From NCBI GenBank assembly GCA_900539625.1, contig UQCW01000075.1:1-9482 (forward strand): a DNA stretch of 9,482 nucleotides, read 5' to 3'. A program made the position numbers and the translations under genes. A model generated the notes under the pieces. That model saw only the letters and a list, made by a program, of their open reading frames with translations. It did no database searches and was not told where the DNA came from. This DNA comes from an uncultured Prevotella sp. (GTDB taxonomy: Bacteria; Bacteroidota; Bacteroidia; Bacteroidales; Bacteroidaceae). Positions within the stretch are counted from its first letter, which is position 1, and each line of letters opens with the position of its first letter. Shown here one piece after another: positions 5,316-9,482 of the stretch.

Positions 5316-6347
5316 TCACTCCGTGAGATACACCCGAAAGAGGAAATTCTTCGACTTTTCACCATATTTCTGGCATTCGGGATCCCCCTTCTCCACGTAT
5401 GAAACTCTCGAAATGTGTAAATCTTTCCAGCGAGAGGCCAGCCACTGCATGTCGCCATGCTCCACCACCTTGCCATTCACCTCAGCATAGCAACCCGGCA
5501 GACGGAATGCACGCAACACTCGCACCACGCCCTCGTCTGTTTTCCAAACGTTGCTCTCACTCATATAATTCATAAATCGGCGCACAGCCACAGAAACCAC
5601 CCCACTATCCATCGCGCTGCCATCGCCCTTGTAAAGGTCGCACACCTTTCCCAAGTACCACGCCACATTATCGGCATGCTTCAAGGGATCGTTTTTGCCG
5701 AACATCTCAAGTTTCAAGGAATCGGCCTTGCCAAACATATTAAATTTCTTGTTCTGCCAGTCTGACGAGCGGAACGTGTCCAAAAAATCCTTCATAGAGT
5801 CAGTCTGGCCGATGATGTACTTGGGGTTGCTACGCGCCATCAGAGGACCAAACAGGCGAAACGTCTTGAAATACACCACCCGGGGCTTTTCGAGCAACCA
5901 CCACTCCACGCCATATACCGTGCGATAGTGGGGGTTCTTGGGGTCCAGCTGGCGCAAGAGCGCATAGTTTCGCCCAACGCCTCCGACAACAAACGGGGCA
6001 GCATCCTCACTATAACGGGCACTGACCTTCTGGCTCTCGGCCGGAGAATGCACATCCAGTTTGCCGCTGAAGCAAAAGCCCCCAGTGTAATGTCCAATCT
6101 GCTTGTTGTAACAATCCACAATCTCCTTGATGATGGCCTCCGCTTTGGCCACCGTTTTTTTGCCTTTGTAGGGAACAGCATAGACTTGCGTTTGAAGACA
6201 GTTGGTTGAATCAAGCCGATCACGTCCTTGCTCATTGCTAACAGCAACCACCTTGCAGTCAGACAAGATAGAAGAGAAAGGATTCTGTGCCTGCGCACAC
6301 AGCGTGGCGAGGGCAACGAAAATAACAGAAAAAATTGTACGTTTCAT
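5316..6347 (-). CDS. Exported protein of unknown function in an ECF sigma operon
   Basis: Third gene of the sigma-factor operon. The start at 6347 is preferred over 6356 because its ATG overlaps the TGA of the preceding gene as ATGA, a typical coupling, and it begins the signal peptide directly: MKRTIFSVIFVALATLCAQA, cleaved around AQA-Q. The mature protein is about 320 residues with no recognised domain. It has scattered aromatic and charged positions, an internal near-repeat MFGKADSLKLE / MFGKNDPLKHA, and conserved-looking GVEWWLLEKPRVVYFKTFR. It ends ...NFLFRVYLTE. No membrane span beyond the signal is seen, so it is probably periplasmic or on the surface. In such operons the third gene is often an exported partner or target of the sigma system; that role is inferred only from position. 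The stop lies just inside the border repeat of the palindrome element. Confidence 0.75.
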   Translation of the reverse strand: MKRTIFSVIFVALATLCAQAQNPFSSILSDCKVVAVSNEQGRDRLDSTNCLQTQVYAVPYKGKKTVAKAEAIIKEIVDCYNKQIGHYTGGFCFSGKLDVHSPAESQKVSARYSEDAAPFVVGGVGRNYALLRQLDPKNPHYRTVYGVEWWLLEKPRVVYFKTFRLFGPLMARSNPKYIIGQTDSMKDFLDTFRSSDWQNKKFNMFGKADSLKLEMFGKNDPLKHADNVAWYLGKVCDLYKGDGSAMDSGVVSVAVRRFMNYMSESNVWKTDEGVVRVLRAFRLPGCYAEVNGKVVEHGDMQWLASRWKDLHISRVSYVEKGDPECQKYGEKSKNFLFRVYLTE

Positions 6348-6907
6348 ATTGCGCATTGTATTTGTTGGGAATCTTCATGATGTCTGATGGCTTCGTTCAC
6401 CACCTCAACGGCTATCTGCTGTTCCAGCAAGGCTTCCACCACCCTTGCCTCTACCTCGGCAACGATTGCGGCGCGGTCTGCTTCTGCATGGTCTGTCGGT
6501 GGCGCGAGCTTCACGCTGGCACTGTCCTTGGCTTCCTCCTCGGTTTTTGGAGTTGCCATGGATGCTGCAACCAAGCGTTGCTGACAACGCTGTTGCTTTG
6601 CAGGGATTTCCGCCGGCGCGTCCTTTGGGACGGCAACGCGTGTTGCCACGTCCCCTGCCGTTGGCAACACCTGGCGGGCAAGCTGCGGGGGCTGCTGCAA
6701 ACCGTTGGTCTGCCACAAAATCTGTGTCGCAACCAAGAATGCTATCATCACACACGCCGCAGCCACATATCCGAAACGAGGCCTGAAGCGGCGTCTCAAG
6801 CCTGCGGGGTGTTTTTTCTGCGCCACCATCTGGTCGTACTCGTCAGCCCCGGGCTTCAATTCGGCCAAGATTTGCTGGTAGAGCGCATCGTCTTCATTGT
6901 GCTTCAT
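6344..6907 (-). CDS. Probable membrane anti-sigma factor
   Basis: A protein of 187 residues with a short acidic N-terminus (MKHNEDDALYQQILAELKPG), a basic stretch RRRFRPRFG, and one membrane span near 47-65 (YVAAACVMIAFLVATQILW). A low-complexity outer part rich in Ala, Gln, Glu and Pro follows. This is the build of Bacteroidales proteins that follow an ECF sigma gene: the N-terminus would hold the sigma factor at the membrane and the outer part would receive the signal. No zinc-binding HxxxCxxC motif is present, so it is not a classical ZAS-type anti-sigma factor. It overlaps the sigma gene by 14 nt and the next gene by 4 nt, pointing to coupled translation. The function is inferred from context and topology. 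Confidence 0.65.
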   Translation of the reverse strand: MKHNEDDALYQQILAELKPGADEYDQMVAQKKHPAGLRRRFRPRFGYVAAACVMIAFLVATQILWQTNGLQQPPQLARQVLPTAGDVATRVAVPKDAPAEIPAKQQRCQQRLVAASMATPKTEEEAKDSASVKLAPPTDHAEADRAAIVAEVEARVVEALLEQQIAVEVVNEAIRHHEDSQQIQCAI

Positions 6908-7403
6908 GACCTGTTTTTTTGAGTATTCTTATCAACTTTGCCTTGGCGCCAGAGAGCATGCTTTTGACCGATGGTTTCGGAATGCCGGTCTCTCTGGCAA
7001 TTTCTTCTGCGGAATGGTCTTCCAAATATCGCTTCCTCACGAGTTGCTGCTCGCGTGGCGACAAGCATCTGATGGCGGAGTCGATTCGTCCCCGCGTCTC
7101 CTGCGCCACGACTTCGGCATCTGCCTGATAGGTTTCACCTGCCATTCGTTCGTCTGGACACGGCACTTCGACCATCATCTGCCTTCGCTTATAGGTGTCA
7201 ATGCAACAATTCTTGGTCACCATAATGGCCAGTTGCTTCATATTCCTGTTTGCATCCAGTCGCTCGCAATAGTTCCAAAGACGTACCAACGCATCCTGCG
7301 CGACATCCTCGGCATCATCTTGATTGCCAAAGAAATCACGCGCGACCTTGACCATCAATGGTCGCAGCTCTGGCACGATATTTTCAAACTCTTTGCGATT
7401 CAT
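6894..7403 (-). CDS. ECF-type RNA polymerase sigma factor
   Basis: An alternative sigma factor of the sigma-70 family, ECF type: 169 residues, with regions 2 and 4 and little between. Region 2 spans about 10-77, with the core-binding and -10 recognition part DDAEDVAQDALVRLWNYCE at 29-47. Region 4 spans about 112-163: LSPREQQLVRKRYLEDHSAE, then the helix-turn-helix EEIARETGIPKPSVKSMLSG that reads the -35 element. It is the first gene of a three-gene operon with its probable membrane anti-sigma factor and an exported protein. ECF factors usually activate their own operon; the leader up to 7453 would hold such a promoter but I cannot define it (TAACTTTC at 7439-7432 is near the housekeeping form). 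A T10G8 tract lies 50-67 bp upstream. Confidence 0.9.
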   Translation of the reverse strand: MNRKEFENIVPELRPLMVKVARDFFGNQDDAEDVAQDALVRLWNYCERLDANRNMKQLAIMVTKNCCIDTYKRRQMMVEVPCPDERMAGETYQADAEVVAQETRGRIDSAIRCLSPREQQLVRKRYLEDHSAEEIARETGIPKPSVKSMLSGAKAKLIRILKKTGHEAQ

Positions 7404-7452
7404 TTCAACTATATATACTGCAAAAAAACTCGAAAGTTAAGTGACGGCGTGA

Positions 7453-7470
7453 TTTTTTTTTTGGGGGGGG
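7453..7470. repeat. T10G8 homopolymer pair upstream of the sigma gene
   Basis: Ten T (7453-7462) are followed directly by eight G (7463-7470). On the sigma gene's strand this reads C8A10, 50-67 bp before its ATG, within promoter range. A similar T8G7 tract lies at 2524-2538. Such runs change length readily during replication. Confidence 0.7.
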
Positions 7471-7481
7471 ATAGCCCGTGC

Positions 7482-7592
7482 TTGGCCGCCGCAACATTCG
7501 TCCCCCTCACTTTGCGAGCAAAGTGAGCTACAGTGCTTCGCCTCAGACCTTCGCTGCATGTTCGCGCGGCGCCGCTTGCATATTTGGTTACG
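7482..7592 (+). repeat. Partial copy of the palindrome element
   Basis: This stretch corresponds to about 4694-4800 of the element. The segment 7496-7542 is identical to 4712-4758 over 47 bp, and the flanks remain similar (TTGGCCGCCGCAACATTC against TTGGTCGCCACAATATTC; CAGACCTTCGCTGCATGTTC against CAGACCTTCGCCGAATGTTC). It includes the CTCACTTTG-CGAG-CAAAGTGAG hairpin but lacks the inverted partner arm and the GC-rich part. It separates the sigma operon from the nuclease relic. Confidence 0.85.
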
Positions 7593-7594
7593 CT

Positions 7595-7723
7595 TGACGT
7601 ATCCATCAGCAAATCCTCATTATCTTTCAAGGACTTTGCTTGGTCTTCAACCTTAGCCTTGTTTTCTATTACAATAACAAGGTCACCCGATAAATACAGG
7701 TCAATATTGCTTAACTTATTCCT
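7595..7723 (-). pseudogene. Relic of a PD-(D/E)XK nuclease-like gene
   Basis: The minus strand is open from 7723 and reads SNIDLYLSGDLVIVIENKAK, then VEDQAKSLKDNEDLLMDTSS, running on into repeat-derived sequence. The pattern ID-x(9)-VIVIENK followed by DQ is that of the PD-(D/E)XK nuclease core, as in PDDEXK_4-type proteins, where the Asp and the Glu-x-Lys form the active site. There is a TGA immediately upstream at 7724-7726 and no usable start before the motif, so the 5' end is lost, and the 3' end is replaced by the repeat copy at 7482-7592. About 40 codons of the gene survive. The family assignment rests on this short motif. Confidence 0.45.
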
Positions 7724-7739
7724 TCACCATTACTTAAAA

Positions 7740-7774
7740 CCAGCGCCCTATTGATTTCCTCAATAGGGCGCTGG
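7740..7774 (-). terminator. Hairpin terminator after the toxin-antitoxin operon
   Basis: Arms 7740-7754 (CCAGCGCCCTATTGA) and 7760-7774 are a perfect 15-bp inverted repeat with a 5-nt loop. On the minus strand the stem is followed by TTTTAAG, a short U-run, so it probably ends transcripts that pass the antitoxin gene about 100 bp upstream. On the plus strand no T-run follows. Confidence 0.55.
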
Positions 7775-7805
7775 CATTTAAGCGTGATACTCTATATTTG
7801 AAGTA

Positions 7806-7880
7806 TCAAGCAACCTTGATATAACGAGGTCTGTTGTCCTTTCTGTCATTTTTATACCATAGATAATAGGGGGCTACCAC
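7806..7880 (-). CDS. Possible 24-codon ORF or out-of-frame tail at the antitoxin 3' end
   Basis: A GTG at 7880 overlaps the last codons of the antitoxin gene in another frame and opens VVAPYYLWYKNDRKDNRPRY, then IKVA and TGA. The residue choice is protein-like, basic and aromatic, and the position directly after an antitoxin gene suggests either a tiny coupled gene or the original C-terminus of a longer reading frame now split by a shift. No family is recognised, and a 24-codon frame can easily arise by chance. Confidence 0.2.
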   Translation of the reverse strand: MVAPYYLWYKNDRKDNRPRYIKVA

Positions 7881-8203
7881 AATGCAACTTTACCTGCTAT
7901 GCCTAAGTCAATCGTCGCAGTGACCACGCCCAGTGCTTTGAACACTCTTCTCATAGTTGGAATCGTTATACTATAACCTCTTTCCAATCGGGAAATCTGT
8001 GCTCTTTTCACGCCGATACGCTCGCCCAATTGTTCTTGGGTCAAGTTCTGCTTTATACGGGCATTCTTAATAGCTTCGCCTAATCTGTAGGCATGTAAGG
8101 CTCCATCTACATCATTCTCGAAAGCATCACGTTGTGGTGTGCCAACTTTGCCGAAATGCTTGTCAAGCACATCGTCCAATGGGGTCAGATTCATCTGTGC
8201 CAT
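7874..8203 (-). CDS. HigA-type antitoxin, XRE helix-turn-helix protein
   Basis: The antitoxin partner of the RelE/HigB-like toxin encoded just before it. It should neutralise the toxin and repress the operon. The ATG at 8203 follows the toxin stop by 2 nt; a GTG at 8209 overlapping that stop would add two residues. The N-terminal 40 residues (LDDVLDKHFGKVGTPQRDAF) are likely the toxin-binding part. The XRE domain follows: IKNARIKQNLTQEQLGERIG, then VKRAQISRLERG as recognition helix. A short tail ends ...GIAGKVALW. The perfect inverted repeat in the operon promoter is a natural binding site for it. Confidence 0.85.
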   Translation of the reverse strand: MAQMNLTPLDDVLDKHFGKVGTPQRDAFENDVDGALHAYRLGEAIKNARIKQNLTQEQLGERIGVKRAQISRLERGYSITIPTMRRVFKALGVVTATIDLGIAGKVALW

Positions 8204-8205
8204 AA

Positions 8206-8544
8206 TCACTTGTTTTTAAAATATTCTTTTCTTATTGCTTCTGCCTTTGCAATCTCCTTGCTTGGTGTCTTTTGAGTTTTCTTGATGATGCCATGAGTAG
8301 CAATCACCAATGTTTCTTTGTCCTTGTCCCAAAAAGCAAACAGGCGATAAGCAGTTTTATTATACAATGTACGAAACTCCCATATCTCCGAGTTTTCCAA
8401 CTTCTTGAAGAGCTCTTTGTTACGTTCTCCACCTGCAACTCGTTTGATATTGTAGTAAATCTTGTAAGACACCGCTTCGGGTAAGCCCTCAATAAAGTTC
8501 CTTGCCTCGTCTGTCAAGACAAGTTTGAAGATATTTTGCATCAT
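8206..8544 (-). CDS. HigB-type toxin, RelE superfamily (phage Gp49-like)
   Basis: A 112-residue type II toxin of the RelE/HigB superfamily, whose members generally cut mRNA at the ribosome. The pattern fits the Gp49-like HigB group: LTDEARNFIEGLPEAVSYKI at the N-terminus, GGERNKELFKKLENSEIWEF, then RTLYNKTAYRLFAFW with Arg58 and Arg67 in the usual active-site region, and the signature HGIIKKTQKTPSKEIAKAEA before a basic tail. Toxin first and antitoxin second, with almost no gap, is the higBA order. The start may be 8544 or the next codon at 8541. A TAnnTTTG element and a perfect inverted repeat lie directly upstream. Confidence 0.88.
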   Translation of the reverse strand: MMQNIFKLVLTDEARNFIEGLPEAVSYKIYYNIKRVAGGERNKELFKKLENSEIWEFRTLYNKTAYRLFAFWDKDKETLVIATHGIIKKTQKTPSKEIAKAEAIRKEYFKNK

Positions 8545-8561
8545 ACATTATCTATTTTGTA

Positions 8562-8594
8562 CAAAGGTAAGTATATTGTTTCATAAAGAAGAAA
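8562..8594 (-). promoter_or_regulatory. Promoter of the toxin-antitoxin operon
   Basis: On the minus strand TTTC (8594-8591) is followed after 21 nt by TACCTTTG (8569-8562). The -7 element fits TAnnTTTG fully and the upstream element has three of four bases of TTTG. The start of transcription would be near 8555, giving a leader of about 10 nt before the toxin ATG. Confidence 0.6.
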
Positions 8595-8602
8595 CAATAT
8601 AC
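8571..8602. promoter_or_regulatory. Operator-like perfect inverted repeat in the toxin-antitoxin promoter
   Basis: GTATATTGTTTC (8571-8582) and GAAACAATATAC (8591-8602) are exact 12-bp inverted repeats with an 8-nt spacer. They cover the spacer of the promoter and its upstream element, so a bound dimer would block RNA polymerase. By analogy with other HigA proteins, the XRE antitoxin of this operon is the likely ligand. Confidence 0.65.
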
Positions 8603-8776
8603 CGCTTAAATGTTATCCACAACTCTATTTTAACATTTGGATAATAGATGACTACGCATAAGACACTTACAATCCTTGTAGAGTATTAGAGGGGAGGGAG
8701 GAAAACGTACCGTACCTTTTCAACGTTCGCGAAAGACTGATGGGCTATACATCCATTTTTGCTTTGCAAGACACCT

Positions 8777-9265
8777 TCAAAGTATCTCGAGCGCAATGGC
8801 CGCACAAGCCTCTGCATCTGCCAAAGCATGATGGTGGTTTGTTAAGTCATATCCACAACGGGCGGCAATGATGTCGAGATTATGGCGGCCTCCTGGCCAA
8901 ACCTTACGCGAAGCGATGCAAGTGCAGTGGAACTCATAGTCAGGATAGTCCATTTGGTAAACACGAAAGACGGCCTTAAGGCAGCTTTCGTCGAAGGATT
9001 TGTTGTGGGCCACGAGAGGCAGACCGGCTATCTTCGGTTCTATCTGCCTCCACACTTCAGGGAAGACGGGTGCATTTTCCGTATCTGCGGCACACAGACC
9101 ATGCACGCGGCTACACCAGTAGTTGTAATACGCCGGTTCGGGCTTGATGAGCGAATAGAACTTGTCGACAATCTCACCGCCACGAACGATCACCACGCCA
9201 ACGGAACAAACGGATGAGCGCTCGCTGTTGGCTGTTTCAAAATCTATTGCTGCAAAATCTTTCAT
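8777..9265 (-). CDS. DnaQ-family 3'-5' exonuclease
   Basis: A 162-residue protein that is essentially one DEDDh exonuclease domain, related to the proofreading subunit of DNA polymerase III and to RNase T. Motif Exo I is FAAIDFETA with Asp8 and Glu10; Exo II is VAHNKSFDES with Asp92; Exo III is HHALADAEA with His145 and Asp150. All metal-binding residues are therefore present. It lacks the polymerase-binding tail of classical epsilon subunits, so it is more likely a stand-alone exonuclease acting on DNA or RNA 3' ends in the cytoplasm. It is a single gene with no partner nearby. The 174 bp between its stop and the toxin-antitoxin promoter hold no gene. Confidence 0.88.
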   Translation of the reverse strand: MKDFAAIDFETANSERSSVCSVGVVIVRGGEIVDKFYSLIKPEPAYYNYWCSRVHGLCAADTENAPVFPEVWRQIEPKIAGLPLVAHNKSFDESCLKAVFRVYQMDYPDYEFHCTCIASRKVWPGGRHNLDIIAARCGYDLTNHHHALADAEACAAIALEIL

Positions 9266-9318
9266 TGTGCTGGTCGCTATAAGTGGCTGTTTAAAATTAT
9301 TTTTATAATATTACTTAA

Positions 9319-9482
9319 TAGGGTGTTCAAAACACAGAAAAACCAAGGTTGGTAAAGAGGCGACAGCGCCCCTGTAAGGTAGGGTGTTCAAAATTCCATA
9401 AAAACCAAGGTTGGTAAAGAGGCGACAGCGCCCCTGAAAGGGGCTCATATTTAGGGTAGGGGCTTGCCCCTACCTCTTGGGG
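9319..9482 (+). repeat. Start of a further palindrome element with a duplicated end unit
   Basis: Two tandem copies of a 61-62 bp unit begin at 9320 and 9381. Each opens AGGGTGTTCAAAA, continues with ACCAAGGTTGGTAAAGAGGC and ends with GACAGCGCCCCTG. The second leads into 9430-9482, which is identical to 5016-5068 and includes GCCCCTGAAAGGGGC and GGTAGGGGC-TT-GCCCCTACC. The element continues beyond the window. Its opening sequence matches the right end of the element at 4520-5312 read on the minus strand. Confidence 0.85.

Noticed and set aside
5840..6316. 158-codon minus-strand frame inside the exported protein gene
   Set aside because: It overlaps the better-supported gene entirely, has Arg/Ser-rich shadow composition and no domain.
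8613..8621. Exact DnaA box TTATCCACA
   Set aside because: A single copy with no cluster, no origin genes and no AT-rich unwinding region nearby; one 9-mer is expected by chance in a genome.
8688..8700. G-rich run near 8690 and another at 4435-4460 as G-quadruplexes
   Set aside because: Too few runs of three or more G within a short distance to form a standard four-run motif.

Overview
The window looks like a Bacteroidales chromosome (Bacteroides/Prevotella-like). The evidence is TTTG / TAnnTTTG promoter matches upstream of several genes, start codons without clear Shine-Dalgarno sequences, and family content: a DUF3244-like small exported protein, a periplasmic-TPR/membrane/HTH regulator, and an ECF sigma factor with a membrane partner. 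No tRNA, rRNA or CRISPR array is visible. Every recognisable intact gene lies on the minus strand, so the genes are read from right to left.

Region by region. 1-1660: a two-domain family 2 glycosyltransferase whose second domain is cut short (49-1041), with a very good promoter at 1183-1214, preceded by a decayed paralogous GT2 fragment (1243-1653). 1698-2216: a small exported protein with a cluster of TTCACA repeats upstream. 2217-2660: no confident gene, a possible gene relic and a long hairpin. 2664-4339: a TPR/membrane/HTH regulator split into two reading frames exactly at a T TTT TTA heptamer. 4476-5312: a hairpin, then a gene-free, GC-rich cluster of nested palindromes bounded by a 12-bp direct repeat. 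5316-7403: an operon with overlapping genes encoding an ECF sigma factor, a probable membrane anti-sigma factor and an exported protein of unknown function. 7453-7774: a T10G8 tract, a partial second copy of the palindrome repeat, a relic of a PD-(D/E)XK nuclease and a strong hairpin. 7806-8602: a HigBA-type toxin-antitoxin pair with a perfect 12-bp inverted repeat inside its promoter. 8777-9265: a DnaQ-family 3'-5' exonuclease. 9319-9482: the start of another copy of the palindrome repeat family, with 53 bp identical to the copy near 5 kb.

Taken together this is an accessory, rearranging region: repeat elements, gene relics, one frameshifted gene and a toxin-antitoxin module lie between small regulatory and exported-protein genes. 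The observations most worth following are the split regulator, the palindrome family with compensatory stem changes, and the toxin-antitoxin operator.
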